A stretch of 64,000 nucleotides of DNA from Veillonellaceae bacterium (lineage in GTDB: Bacteria; Bacillota; Negativicutes; Veillonellales; Negativicoccaceae): NCBI GenBank assembly GCA_022771805.1, contig JALELM010000008.1:117267-181266 (forward strand), given 5' to 3'. Below are positions 8,805 to 17,485 of this stretch, piece by piece; positions within the stretch are counted from its first letter, which is position 1; each line of letters opens with the position of its first letter. Under the pieces are notes generated by a model. That model saw only the letters and a list, made by a program, of their open reading frames with translations, was not told where the DNA came from and made no database searches. The position numbers and the translations under genes were made by a program.

Positions 8805-9929
8805 ATGAACAATTGGCGGGAACACGCACGCACGCTGGGCGCGGCAGTTATCGTTGCGCTGCTCTTGCTGGCCGCCGGCAGCTACCTGCTTTTCGGCAGT
8901 GTCGGCAACGGCCTCAAGTTGGTGCGGGCGATGTACACGATTCGACACAATTATGTGCACGCGCCGGATCCGAACGATTTGGTGGATCATGCCCTCGCCG
9001 GCATGGTGCAGGGCTTGGGCGATCCGTACTCGTACTATCTGCCGAGCAAAGAATACGCGCGCCTGACGCAGGCGGTGGAAGGCAAGCTGGTCGGGATCGG
9101 CGTCTTGCTGAGCGCGACTGCGGACGGGGCAAAAATCATCACCGTGTTCGCCGGCGGTCCGGCGGACGCTGCCAACTTGCCGCCCGGGGCGATCATTGTC
9201 GGGGTGGACGGCGAGGGCGTCCGCGGCTGGGATTTGCCTCAGATCGTGGCGAAAATTCAGGGGCCGGCGGGCTCGTCCGTGCGCCTGCAACTCCTCCGAA
9301 CGGACGGCACGGAGCTCGAGACGGAACTGCAGCGACAAGCGTTTACCATTCCGACGACGGAACAGCGGATGCTGGAAAGCGATATCGGCTACCTGCGTAT
9401 TATCCAATTTACGGACGAAACGCCGGCAGCCGTCGATGCGGCGTTGGCGGAGTTGCGGTATAACGGCATGCGAAAGCTGGTGCTCGACTTACGCAAAAAC
9501 CCGGGCGGCTCTCTGCAGGCGGTGACGAAAGTCGCGGCACATTTCCTGCCGGCGGGCGAAGTCGTCCGCATTGTTCCGCGCAACGGCACGGCGGAGACAT
9601 TCCGGACGACGGGACGCGAGTATGAGTTCCCCGTCGCGGTGCTCATCGATCAGGACAGCGCCAGCGCGAGCGAAATTCTCGCGGCGGCCGTTCAGGATTG
9701 GGAAAGCGGCACCCTGATCGGCAGAACGACATACGGCAAAGGTACGGTGCAGGCCATTCTTCCCCTCACGGGAAGCGAGGGCGTGCGCTTGACCATTGCG
9801 GAATATTACAGCCCGAAAGGGCGAACGATTAACGGCCACGGTGTGGAACCGGACATTACTCTGCGTGAAGAGGAAGTCGATACACCGGCGGCGCTGACGG
9901 CGGCGCTCAACCATCTTCGCAATCAATAG
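8805..9929 (+). CDS. C-terminal processing protease, S41 family (CtpA/CtpB type)
   Basis: A 374-residue periplasm-facing serine protease with an N-terminal membrane anchor (about 11-31). A PDZ domain follows (about 75-165, VGIGVLLSATADGAKIITVF), then the S41 catalytic core. The expected Ser-Lys-Gln set is visible: S287 in DSASASEI, K312 and Q316 in YGKGTVQ. Such proteases trim envelope proteins and regulate wall hydrolases, which suits its place after the M23 gene. This is the last gene of the operon; a perfect hairpin with a T-run lies just after it. Confidence 0.93.
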   Translation: MNNWREHARTLGAAVIVALLLLAAGSYLLFGSVGNGLKLVRAMYTIRHNYVHAPDPNDLVDHALAGMVQGLGDPYSYYLPSKEYARLTQAVEGKLVGIGVLLSATADGAKIITVFAGGPADAANLPPGAIIVGVDGEGVRGWDLPQIVAKIQGPAGSSVRLQLLRTDGTELETELQRQAFTIPTTEQRMLESDIGYLRIIQFTDETPAAVDAALAELRYNGMRKLVLDLRKNPGGSLQAVTKVAAHFLPAGEVVRIVPRNGTAETFRTTGREYEFPVAVLIDQDSASASEILAAAVQDWESGTLIGRTTYGKGTVQAILPLTGSEGVRLTIAEYYSPKGRTINGHGVEPDITLREEEVDTPAALTAALNHLRNQ

Positions 9930-9933
9930 CAAA

Positions 9934-9968
9934 GAGGCGGGCGCAGAGCCCGCCTCATTTGATTTTTT
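9934..9968 (+). terminator. Intrinsic terminator after the protease gene
   Basis: A perfect 9-bp stem, GAGGCGGGC (9934-9942) with GCCCGCCTC (9948-9956), has a 5-base loop and is followed by ATTTGATTTTTTT. It starts 5 bases after the stop codon and closes the prfB-to-protease transcription unit. Confidence 0.9.
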
Positions 9969-10060
9969 TGCCTATATTGGGTAACATGAAATGAGAACTC
10001 ATCATTTTATAAATACGGCAGGTAGGCCGCTTGCGGTGCTACCGGAAAGACGGTGACCAT

Positions 10061-11341
10061 ATGTTTATCGATCGCGCACGGATCCTCATTCACTCGGGTA
10101 CGGGCGGTAACGGAATGAGCAGCTTCCGGCGGGAAAAATACGTACCGAAAGGCGGTCCGAGCGGCGGGGACGGCGGCCGCGGCGGGGATGTTATTCTCGT
10201 TGCGACAAGCGAGCTCAATACCTTGGTGGATTTTCGCTACCGGCGCATTTTCAAGGCAGCCGCCGGCGAGAGCGGGAAATCAAGCAATAAATACGGAAAA
10301 AATGCGGAAGATCTGTACATCCGTGTGCCCTTGGGAACAGTAGTACAGGAGGATGAGAGCGGCAAAGTCCTCGCCGACCTGGTGCACGAGGGACAGGAAT
10401 ACATTGCCGCCAAAGGCGGTCGCGGCGGCCGGGGGAACGCAAAATTCGCCACTAGCGCCAACCGTGCGCCGACTTTTGCCGAAAAAGGCGAGCCGGGCGA
10501 AGAAAAATGGCTGCGGCTTGAGCTGAAAGTGTTGGCGGATGTCGGCATCATCGGCTATCCGAGTGTCGGCAAGTCCAGCCTCATTCGCAAGGTCTCCGGC
10601 GCCAAACCGGAAGTGGCGGCGTACCATTTCACCACGCTGACACCGATTTTAGGCGTAGTGGAGCTTTCCGGCGGCCGGACATTCGTGATGGCGGATATCC
10701 CGGGGCTGATCGAAGGCGCGAGCGAAGGCGTCGGCCTGGGGCACAACTTCCTGCGGCATGTCGAGCGCACGAAAATTCTCGTGCATGTGGTCGATGTCGC
10801 CGGGACGGAAGGCCGCGATCCCTTGGAAGATGTCGAGATCATCAACACGGAATTGGCACTATACAGCGATGTGCTGCCGCAGAAACGCCAAATCATTGTC
10901 GCCAACAAAATCGACATGCTGACGGAAACGGAACCCTTGACGAAATTTACGGAAGCAATGGCCGCCAAAGGCTACCGGGTATTTCCCATCAGCGCATTAA
11001 GCGGCGAAGGAATCGCGCCGCTGCTCGAAGAAATCTGGACGACACTGGAAACGGTACGGGCGACGGAAACCGAAACGGAAGAAGCCCTGCCGGAAGTTAT
11101 TTACGAAGAAGTGCCGGAAGCGGAGTTCACCGTGACTCGTGCCGATGATGCGGCATTCGTGCTTACCGGCAAGCGGATTGAGAAATTGGTGGCGATGACC
11201 AATTTCGATGACGAACACTCGCTGTTGCGTTTTCAGAAAATCTGGGGATATATGGAGCTGGACGCCTTGCTGAAAAAGCACGGCGCCCGCGACGGCAGTA
11301 CCGTTCGCATCGGCGAGCTGGAATTTGAATTTAAGGAGTAA
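10061..11341 (+). CDS. obg: GTPase Obg
   Basis: Obg (CgtA) is an essential GTPase that binds the 50S ribosomal subunit and links growth to stress. The 426-residue protein has the glycine-rich Obg fold at the N-terminus (GGDGGRGGDVILVA, GGRGGRGNAKFAT), then the G domain from about residue 160 (GYPSVGKSS, DIPGLIEGAS, NKID). A complete C-terminal OCT domain follows (about 345-426). ATG 10061 is the conserved MFIDRARI start; the open frame extends 10 codons further up. In many Firmicutes obg follows rplU-rpmA; here it starts a new unit after a terminator, with no obvious ribosomal-protein gene. Confidence 0.97.
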   Translation: MFIDRARILIHSGTGGNGMSSFRREKYVPKGGPSGGDGGRGGDVILVATSELNTLVDFRYRRIFKAAAGESGKSSNKYGKNAEDLYIRVPLGTVVQEDESGKVLADLVHEGQEYIAAKGGRGGRGNAKFATSANRAPTFAEKGEPGEEKWLRLELKVLADVGIIGYPSVGKSSLIRKVSGAKPEVAAYHFTTLTPILGVVELSGGRTFVMADIPGLIEGASEGVGLGHNFLRHVERTKILVHVVDVAGTEGRDPLEDVEIINTELALYSDVLPQKRQIIVANKIDMLTETEPLTKFTEAMAAKGYRVFPISALSGEGIAPLLEEIWTTLETVRATETETEEALPEVIYEEVPEAEFTVTRADDAAFVLTGKRIEKLVAMTNFDDEHSLLRFQKIWGYMELDALLKKHGARDGSTVRIGELEFEFKE

Positions 11342-11343
11342 TT

Positions 11344-11637
11344 ATGCTGACCGGAAAACAGAAAAAGTATTTGAAACAGCTGGCGATGGAGCTGGCGCCG
11401 GTGGTTCAAATCGGTAAGAACGGCCTCGATGATGCCGTGATCGACAGCACGCTGAAAGCGATCAATAAGCGCGAACTGATCAAGGTAAAGCTGAATCAGA
11501 ACACGGCGGAAGAAACGGAAACCGCACTGACCGCACTGGCGCTCGCCGTCGAGGCGGAATTGGTGCAGATTATCGGGAAGAACGGGGTGCTTTTCAAGCA
11601 GAAGGAAAAAGACTCCCGGATTGAGTTGCCGCAATGA
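11344..11637 (+). CDS. yhbY: YhbY-family RNA-binding ribosome assembly factor
   Basis: A 97-residue CRS1/YhbY (CRM) domain protein, with the typical opening LTGKQKKYLKQLAMELAP and VVQIGKNGLDDAVI and the GxxG-type loop region further on. YhbY associates with pre-50S particles, so its place directly after obg (3-base gap) fits a ribosome assembly pair. Its stop overlaps the start of proB by 4 bases (ATGA). Confidence 0.93.
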   Translation: MLTGKQKKYLKQLAMELAPVVQIGKNGLDDAVIDSTLKAINKRELIKVKLNQNTAEETETALTALALAVEAELVQIIGKNGVLFKQKEKDSRIELPQ

Positions 11638-12758
11638 ACGGCCGTGATTTCAGCCGTTTTCGCCGGCTGGTGGTAAAAGTCGGCTCCAGCTCGATCACGC
11701 ATACCGACGGCCAGGTGCATTGGCAGAAAATGGAACATCTGACCCGCCAGATCGCCGATCTCGTCCATGCCGGGCGTGAAGTGGTCTTGGTTTCTTCCGG
11801 GGCGGTCGCGGCGGGACTGGCGCCGCTCGGGTTTCGGGAGAAACCGGCGCGGCTGGAAGACAAGCAGGCGGCCGCCGCGGTCGGGCAGGGGATTTTGATT
11901 CACCGCTACGAAAAACTGTTTCGCGAGTCGGGCATTCCCGTCGGGCAGGTTTTGCTCACGCGCGGCGATTACTTGCACCCGCGCCGTTACGTGAATGCCA
12001 GAGAAACCTTGCAGCGGCTGTTGCAGTTGGGAGCGGTTCCGGTTGTCAACGAAAACGACACGGTCGCAACGGACGAGCTCAAGGTCGGCGATAACGATAC
12101 ACTATCGGCGATGGTGGCGAGCATTATCGATGCGGACTGTCTGCTCATTCTTTCCGATGTGGACGGTCTCTATACGGCCAATCCGCAGCGGGATCCCGCT
12201 GCGCGCCTGATCTCTCGCGTGGACAAAATAACTCCCGCCATGTATGCCGCGGCGCAGGGTGTTGGCAGTGCCCGCGGGACGGGCGGCATGACGACCAAGC
12301 TGCAGGCGGCGGAGATCTGCGTCCATTCGGGCGTGCATATGCTGATTGCCAAGGCGGATACGGAGCATATCCTGACACGGCTTGCGGCGGGCGAAGAGGT
12401 CGGTACCTGGTTTGTCGCCCGGGATGTGCATCCGCAAATGCGTAAGCGCAAGCTGCTTTTCGGTGCGGCGATGAAGGGGAAAATCTACGTGGACGACGGC
12501 TGCTGTGCGGCGGTACTGGAGAGCGGCTCGAGCATTCTGCCCGTCGGAATTCGTGAGGTGGAAGGCGAATTTGTCGGCGGCGACGGAGTGTCGGTATACC
12601 ACGGCAAAGAAGAAATCGCCCGGGGGATCGTGGCGTTCGACAGCGCCGAGTTGCGCCGTATCTGCGGCGTGCATACGGCGGATCTGGCGGCCGTTCTCGG
12701 CTACGAGCCGGAACATAATGCGGCCGTCCATCGCAATTACCTGGTAGTGAAGTCATAG
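11634..12758 (+). CDS. proB: Glutamate 5-kinase with PUA domain
   Basis: ProB phosphorylates glutamate, the first step of proline synthesis, and is usually feedback-inhibited by proline. The 374-residue protein has an amino-acid-kinase domain (about 1-255: VVKVGSSSIT, VSSGAVAAGL, NENDTVATDELKVGDND, GTGGMTTKLQAA) and a C-terminal PUA domain (about 275-355). It starts inside the stop of yhbY and is followed 10 bases later by proA, which uses its product. Length and motifs are normal. Confidence 0.97.
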   Translation: MNGRDFSRFRRLVVKVGSSSITHTDGQVHWQKMEHLTRQIADLVHAGREVVLVSSGAVAAGLAPLGFREKPARLEDKQAAAAVGQGILIHRYEKLFRESGIPVGQVLLTRGDYLHPRRYVNARETLQRLLQLGAVPVVNENDTVATDELKVGDNDTLSAMVASIIDADCLLILSDVDGLYTANPQRDPAARLISRVDKITPAMYAAAQGVGSARGTGGMTTKLQAAEICVHSGVHMLIAKADTEHILTRLAAGEEVGTWFVARDVHPQMRKRKLLFGAAMKGKIYVDDGCCAAVLESGSSILPVGIREVEGEFVGGDGVSVYHGKEEIARGIVAFDSAELRRICGVHTADLAAVLGYEPEHNAAVHRNYLVVKS

Positions 12759-12768
12759 GAGTCATACG

Positions 12769-14022
12769 ATGAGCGAGCGGTACATGGAACAATTGGGTCG
12801 GCAGGCGGCCGCGGCAAAAACGGCGGTCGCCAATGCGGATACGGCGAAGAAGAATCGGGTTCTGACGCGACTGAAAGAGATCTTAGAGGCGGAAACGGCG
12901 TCGATTTTGGCGGCGAATGCCGCCGATCTGCAGGCTGCCGCGACAAACGGCATGGCCGTCGCGATGCAGGATCGCCTGCGCCTGACGGAAGAACGCATCC
13001 GGGCGATGGGCGCCGGGCTGCTGCAGGTCAGCCGGCTCCCCGATCCGACGGCGACGACTTTCCCGCCCGTGCAGTTGGCGGGGAGTCTGCAATGCGAGCG
13101 GAAGATCGTGCCTTTCGGTGTTATCGCCATGATTTATGAAGCGCGGCCGAATGTGACGATCGATGCGACGGCACTCGGCCTGAAAGCGGGCAACGCCATG
13201 ATTTTGCGCGGCGGCTCGGAAGCCTTGGCGACGAATCGGGCGCTGGTGGCCTGTGTACAGCGGGCATTGCGGGAGGAAGGTCTGCCGGAAACGGCGGTGC
13301 AGCTGGTCGAGCGCACGGAGCGCAGCCTGGTCGGCGAGCTGTTGCGAATGCGGCGCTATGTCGATCTCGTCATTCCCCGCGGCGGTGCCGGACTGATCCG
13401 TTTCGTCGTCGAAAACAGCACCGTTCCCGTGATCGAGACGGGCAGCGGCATCTGTCATATTTATGTCGATGCGGCGGCGGACTTGCAAAAAGCGGCGGCA
13501 ATCATCATGAATGCGAAAACGCAGCGACCGTCCGTCTGCAACGCGGTGGAAACATTGCTGGTGCAGGAGAGCCTGCTGCCGTGGCTGGCGACGGAAGTGG
13601 CGGAATTGACGGCCGCCGGCGTGGAAGTGCGCGGCGATGCACAAGTCTGTGCCGCGGCACCGCAGGCCGTACCCGCCACGGAAGAGGATTGGCGCACCGA
13701 ATACAATGACTTGATTCTCTCCGTCCGCAGCGTTCCCGATTTGGCGGCGGCATTGCGCCATATCGAGACGTACGGCACCCGCCACAGCGAATGTATCATC
13801 ACGGAGGATCCGGCCGCACAGGAGCGGTTTTTGCGCGATGTGGACGCGGCTGCGGTGTATGTCAATGCCTCGACCCGTTTCACGGACGGCTTTGAGTTCG
13901 GCTTGGGCGCAGAAATCGGTATCAGCACGCAGAAATTGCATGCGCGCGGACCGATGGGTCTGGAAGCGCTGGTGACCTACAAATATTGCCTGCGCGGCAA
14001 TGGTGAAGTGCGCGGCGAATGA
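12769..14022 (+). CDS. proA: Gamma-glutamyl phosphate reductase
   Basis: ProA reduces glutamyl-5-phosphate to glutamate semialdehyde with NADPH in proline synthesis. The 417-residue protein shows the aldehyde-dehydrogenase-like fold, with the catalytic Cys at about 257 in RPSVCNAVET and the family segments GVIAMIYEARPNVT and RGGAGLIRFVVENSTVPVIE. A ribosome-binding site (AGGAG) precedes ATG 12769. Its stop overlaps the next small gene by 4 bases. Confidence 0.97.
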   Translation: MSERYMEQLGRQAAAAKTAVANADTAKKNRVLTRLKEILEAETASILAANAADLQAAATNGMAVAMQDRLRLTEERIRAMGAGLLQVSRLPDPTATTFPPVQLAGSLQCERKIVPFGVIAMIYEARPNVTIDATALGLKAGNAMILRGGSEALATNRALVACVQRALREEGLPETAVQLVERTERSLVGELLRMRRYVDLVIPRGGAGLIRFVVENSTVPVIETGSGICHIYVDAAADLQKAAAIIMNAKTQRPSVCNAVETLLVQESLLPWLATEVAELTAAGVEVRGDAQVCAAAPQAVPATEEDWRTEYNDLILSVRSVPDLAAALRHIETYGTRHSECIITEDPAAQERFLRDVDAAAVYVNASTRFTDGFEFGLGAEIGISTQKLHARGPMGLEALVTYKYCLRGNGEVRGE

Positions 14023-14168
14023 AACGGTATTGGCGAGCCTGGCGCCGTTACCACCGGGAAACGGAAAAAGGCCGTCGCGATGCGAGAGATTATTTGCGCG
14101 CGGCGATCCTGTTCATGGTAATTTGCCTGGCTCTATACGGACTGGGGGTGCTGTATGCATACCGGTAA
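14019..14168 (+). CDS. Small predicted membrane protein, 49 codons
   Basis: A short open frame, ATG at 14019 overlapping the proA stop (ATGA) and ending at TAA 14166-14168, inside the first codons of nadD. The product begins very basic (MKRYWRAWRRYHRETEKGRR) and ends with one hydrophobic helix (AAILFMVICLALYGLGVLYA), so it would be a single-pass membrane peptide with the N-terminus inside. It exactly bridges proA and nadD with overlaps at both ends, which favours real, coupled translation. I do not recognise a family. Confidence 0.55.
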   Translation: MKRYWRAWRRYHRETEKGRRDARDYLRAAILFMVICLALYGLGVLYAYR

Positions 14169-14784
14169 GCGTATCGGGATTTTCGGCGGTACATTCGATC
14201 CCATTCACATCGGGCATTTGGTTATTGCGGAAGCGGCGCGCGAAGAATATGCGCTGGAACGCGTCATTTTCGTGCCGGCCGCGCATCCGCCGCACAAGCT
14301 GGCGCGCTTTATCACGCCGGAGGAGGATCGCTTGGCGATGGTACGCCTGGCGACGGAGTCGAACCCGTATTTTGAGGTCTCCGATGTGGAAATCCGGCGG
14401 CCGGGATTGTCTTACACGGTGGATACATTGCGCTGGTTTCATACGCAATTTCCGCCCGGCACGGAATTTTATTTTATTCTCGGGATGGACACGTTGCTGG
14501 AGCTGCCGACTTGGAAGTACATCGACGAATTGCTGGAGCTGACCCATTTCATCGGTGCGTTGCGGCCGCATTACGAGCGGGATCCCGAGAAAGTGATCGC
14601 GCATTTCGGCCGGACGGGCAGAGAAAAAATCCATGCGTTGGCCGTACCGCAGCTGGAAATTTCCGCTACGGATTTACGCAAACGTATGGAGAACGGTCGC
14701 AGCGTACGGTACTTCATTCCGGCGGCCGTGCGCGAATATGTAATTAAAAACGGTATTTATCGGGGGCAGGAGCATGTGGAGTAA
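14155..14784 (+). CDS. nadD: Nicotinate-nucleotide adenylyltransferase
   Basis: NadD joins nicotinate mononucleotide to AMP in NAD synthesis. The 209-residue protein carries the nucleotidyltransferase motif GGTFDPIHIGHL at its start and the C-terminal ISATDLRKRM (ISxT/SxxR type) segment. ATG 14155 follows GGGGGTG and overlaps the small membrane ORF by 14 bases. The order nadD-yqeK-LCP-rsfS downstream is the common Firmicute arrangement. Confidence 0.96.
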   Translation: MHTGKRIGIFGGTFDPIHIGHLVIAEAAREEYALERVIFVPAAHPPHKLARFITPEEDRLAMVRLATESNPYFEVSDVEIRRPGLSYTVDTLRWFHTQFPPGTEFYFILGMDTLLELPTWKYIDELLELTHFIGALRPHYERDPEKVIAHFGRTGREKIHALAVPQLEISATDLRKRMENGRSVRYFIPAAVREYVIKNGIYRGQEHVE

Positions 14785-15346
14785 AGAAGAAATACAGGAG
14801 GCGTTGCGGGAACTGTTGTCGCCGAAGCGGTATCGCCATTCCTTGGGCGTGGCGCAGGCGGCGGCGGAGCTGGCCGTTCGTTACGGTGCGGATCGCAAAC
14901 GCGCGGAACTCGCTGGACTGGTGCACGACTGTGTCAAAGAGCAGAGCCTGGCGACGATGCAGGCATTGGTGCAAGCAGACGGCATCCGTACGGACACCAT
15001 GCTGTACCGTTCGCGCGCCCTTTTGCACGGTCCGGCGGGGGCGGCGTATGTCCGGCGGGAATTCGGGATCGAAGACGAAGCCGTGTTGGCGGCGATCTCC
15101 TCGCATACCGTGGGGCGTGTCGGTATGACGAAACTCGAGAAAATAGTCTTTCTCGCCGACTATATCGAGCCGAACCGAGACTTCCCCGGCGTGGAAGAAC
15201 TGCGCGCGCTGGCGAGGGAAGATTTGGATCGCGCGGTGCTGGCCGGATTTCGTTCGACTTTGCGTCATTTGCTGGAAGAGGACGCACCGATTTACGAACC
15301 GACGGTTACCGCCCGCAATGCCCTGCTGGAGGAAATAGAAGAATGA
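14774..15346 (+). CDS. yqeK: YqeK-type HD-domain hydrolase (symmetrical Ap4A hydrolase family)
   Basis: A 190-residue HD-superfamily protein. The metal-binding residues appear in RHSLGVAQAAAEL, LVHDCVKE (the HD pair) and AISSHT, with FLADYIEPNR near the middle. The YqeK family hydrolyses diadenosine tetraphosphate symmetrically. It overlaps nadD by 11 bases, the usual nadD-yqeK pairing, and the LCP-like gene by 4 bases. Confidence 0.92.
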   Translation: MWSKEEIQEALRELLSPKRYRHSLGVAQAAAELAVRYGADRKRAELAGLVHDCVKEQSLATMQALVQADGIRTDTMLYRSRALLHGPAGAAYVRREFGIEDEAVLAAISSHTVGRVGMTKLEKIVFLADYIEPNRDFPGVEELRALAREDLDRAVLAGFRSTLRHLLEEDAPIYEPTVTARNALLEEIEE

Positions 15347-16296
15347 CCGAGTCGAGGGTGAGCGAACCGAATCAGAAACCGAGACGCCGCTTGCGGCGGC
15401 GCCGGCGCAAAGCCCGCCGCTTCCGTTGGTGGGCGCTGCTTTTGCTTGCCGTTTTACTGGGGGCGGCCGGTTTGTTCTGGTGGGAATTCAGCCCGCAAAG
15501 CGGCGCGGACACGAAGGAAGTCGTACAGGAAACATCGGACACGCCGATCTATATATTGCTGATCGGCAGCGACGACGGCGCGCCGGCGGAAGCGGATACG
15601 CTGGCGTTATTGGCCTACAATCCGGAAAAAGAACGGGCGGCGGTGATTTCCGTCTTACCGAATACGGCACTGCAGCCGACGGAAGGGGAGGCGTATCCGA
15701 TCCGCAGCCTGTTGGCGCAAGGCGGGATTCCCCGCGTAAAAGAAGGCGTGGAAACGCTTTTTCACATTTATATTCCCTACTATGTGCGCCTGCAGCCGGC
15801 GAACCTGGCCGCTTTTTTGGACAGGCGGGGCGCGGTTCCGCTCTATGTGGAAGAGACCATGTACCATGAAGATGCGGGCTATACGACGATCAATCTCGCC
15901 CAAGGCTACCGCGAGCTCACGGGCAAAGAAGCGGTGTCCTATTTGCGCTATCGCGGCACGCCGGCAGACGATCTCGGTCGGGTGCAACGCCAACAACGCT
16001 TCATGAAAATCTATGCGGCGCAAATGCGTCACCATTACGGCTGGGTCAATCGCCTCTACACCTACTTTTTGTGGGGCTACACGGAGTCGAATATCAGTCC
16101 GTATGATGCGGGGCGGCTGGCAAGCGGCCTGACCGCTCTGCCGGAAGACAATTGGGAATACTACATCGTGCCCGGCGAACAGACGGGTGAACTGTGGGAA
16201 CCGAATCCGATCGGGATTCAGACGATTATCGGGCAGACCATCGGAATGCCCGCACCGAAACAGGAGGAAATGAATGAATCGGGACATGCTCAATGA
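15343..16296 (+). CDS. LytR-CpsA-Psr (LCP) family protein with degenerate active site
   Basis: LCP enzymes attach glycopolymers to peptidoglycan at the outer face of the membrane. The 317-residue protein has a very basic N-terminus (RRRLRRRRRKARRF), one membrane segment (about 28-46) and an LCP domain: ILLIGSDD, EADTLALLAYNP, GYRELTGKEAVSYLRYRG and DDLGRVQRQQR. The C-terminal RYR and DxGRxxRQ motifs are kept. The usual (S/R)DT...PRDT region reads EADT...LPNTA, so the PRD arginine and aspartate are missing. The protein may be catalytically altered or a specialised branch. It overlaps rsfS by 23 bases. Confidence 0.82.
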   Translation: MTESRVSEPNQKPRRRLRRRRRKARRFRWWALLLLAVLLGAAGLFWWEFSPQSGADTKEVVQETSDTPIYILLIGSDDGAPAEADTLALLAYNPEKERAAVISVLPNTALQPTEGEAYPIRSLLAQGGIPRVKEGVETLFHIYIPYYVRLQPANLAAFLDRRGAVPLYVEETMYHEDAGYTTINLAQGYRELTGKEAVSYLRYRGTPADDLGRVQRQQRFMKIYAAQMRHHYGWVNRLYTYFLWGYTESNISPYDAGRLASGLTALPEDNWEYYIVPGEQTGELWEPNPIGIQTIIGQTIGMPAPKQEEMNESGHAQ

Positions 16297-16621
16297 ACTG
16301 GCTGATTTGCTGGAAACAAAAAAAGGGACGGACATCAAAGTAATGAATATGCAGGAAGTCACGCCGCTGGCGGATTATTTCATCCTCGTCAATGCCGGTA
16401 ACAAAAAACACGCACAGTCGCTTGCCGACGAAGTGACGAAATGGATGAAAGCGCACGGGATTGAACTGCTGCGGGAAAACGGCTACCGGGAAGGAACGTG
16501 GATTTTGCAGGACTTCGGCGACATGATCGTCCATTTATTCATTCCGGAAGAGCGGAGTTTCTACGATCTGGACTCGATGTGGGGCGATGCCGAAATCGAG
16601 CGCGAAAGCGACGGGAAATAA
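16274..16621 (+). CDS. rsfS: Ribosome silencing factor RsfS
   Basis: RsfS binds ribosomal protein L14 and blocks subunit joining during starvation. The 115-residue protein shows the family core: DIKVMNMQEVTPLADYFIL, then WILQDFGDMIVHLFIPEER and FYDLDSMWGDAE. It starts inside the 3' end of the LCP-like gene; GAGGAAATGA upstream provides a ribosome-binding site. The usual partners nadD and yqeK are just upstream. Confidence 0.96.
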   Translation: MNRDMLNELADLLETKKGTDIKVMNMQEVTPLADYFILVNAGNKKHAQSLADEVTKWMKAHGIELLRENGYREGTWILQDFGDMIVHLFIPEERSFYDLDSMWGDAEIERESDGK

Positions 16622-16622
16622 G

Positions 16623-17483
16623 ATGGAATTACAGGAGAACACCATAGTCGAACTGCGTGTTGCGCGCTTGGCGGAGTGGGGCGCTTTTCTGGACGCGGAG
16701 ACGGGGAATACGGGCGACGACATCCTGCTGCACAAAGAACAGCAGACAGAGCCCGTCGCCGTCGATGAGCGGGTGCGGGTCTTTTTGTACAACGACCCGA
16801 AAGGCCGCCTGACCGCCAGTATGCGTTTGCCGCGGATCCGGCCGGGGCAAATCGCCTATGCGCCGGTGGAAAATACGCGGGATTTCGGCGCGTTCGTCGA
16901 TTTGGGCACGGAGCGGGGCATCTTCCTGCCGTTTGCCGAGATGCGCGGCCATGTCCGTGTCGGCGAGCGCATTTGGGTCAAGCTGTACGAAGACAAATCC
17001 GGTCGGCTGGCACTGACCATGGATGTCGACGAGGAGATGAACCGCTTGGCGAAACCGGCGACGGATCTGGCGCGCGGGGCGAGTGTACAGGCGGCGATTT
17101 ATAATATTACGGCCGACGGCGCGCTCGGCATCACGCCGCAGCGGTACATCGTCTTTATCCATCGCACGGAATGGACGCACCAGCTGAAAGTCGGCGAACA
17201 GGTGACCGCCCGCGTGACCTACGTGCGTGAAGAGGACGGGCGGCTGAACGCCTCGTTGCGGCCGCAGAAAGAGCACGCGATCGGTACGGATGCGGCGGCC
17301 GTGCTCGCGTTTCTCACGGAACGCGGCGGAACGATGCCCTATACCGACGACACGGATGCGACCGTCATCCGCCAACGCTTCGGTATCAGCAAGAGCGCCT
17401 TCAAACGGGCGTTGGGGCATTTATTGAAAGAAAAACGCATTGCGCAACGTGACGGCATGACCGTCTTATTGCCAAAGGAGTAA
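16623..17483 (+). CDS. cvfB: CvfB-family S1 RNA-binding protein
   Basis: A 286-residue protein with three successive S1-like segments (about 1-60, 65-135 with AYAPVENTRDFGAFVDLG, 145-210). A winged-helix tail follows (about 225-286, IRQRFGISKSAFKRALGHLL). This is the CvfB/YitL layout: RNA binding with an influence on virulence and stress genes in Gram-positive bacteria. ATG 16623 follows the rsfS stop by one base; in-frame codons inside rsfS are not used. Its targets in this organism are unknown. Confidence 0.88.
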   Translation: MELQENTIVELRVARLAEWGAFLDAETGNTGDDILLHKEQQTEPVAVDERVRVFLYNDPKGRLTASMRLPRIRPGQIAYAPVENTRDFGAFVDLGTERGIFLPFAEMRGHVRVGERIWVKLYEDKSGRLALTMDVDEEMNRLAKPATDLARGASVQAAIYNITADGALGITPQRYIVFIHRTEWTHQLKVGEQVTARVTYVREEDGRLNASLRPQKEHAIGTDAAAVLAFLTERGGTMPYTDDTDATVIRQRFGISKSAFKRALGHLLKEKRIAQRDGMTVLLPKE

Positions 17484-17485
17484 GT

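Noticed and set aside
10021..10042. Small inverted repeat GGTAG...CTACC before obg as a regulatory RNA
   Set aside because: The stem is short and interrupted, with no known riboswitch motif; it may be chance.
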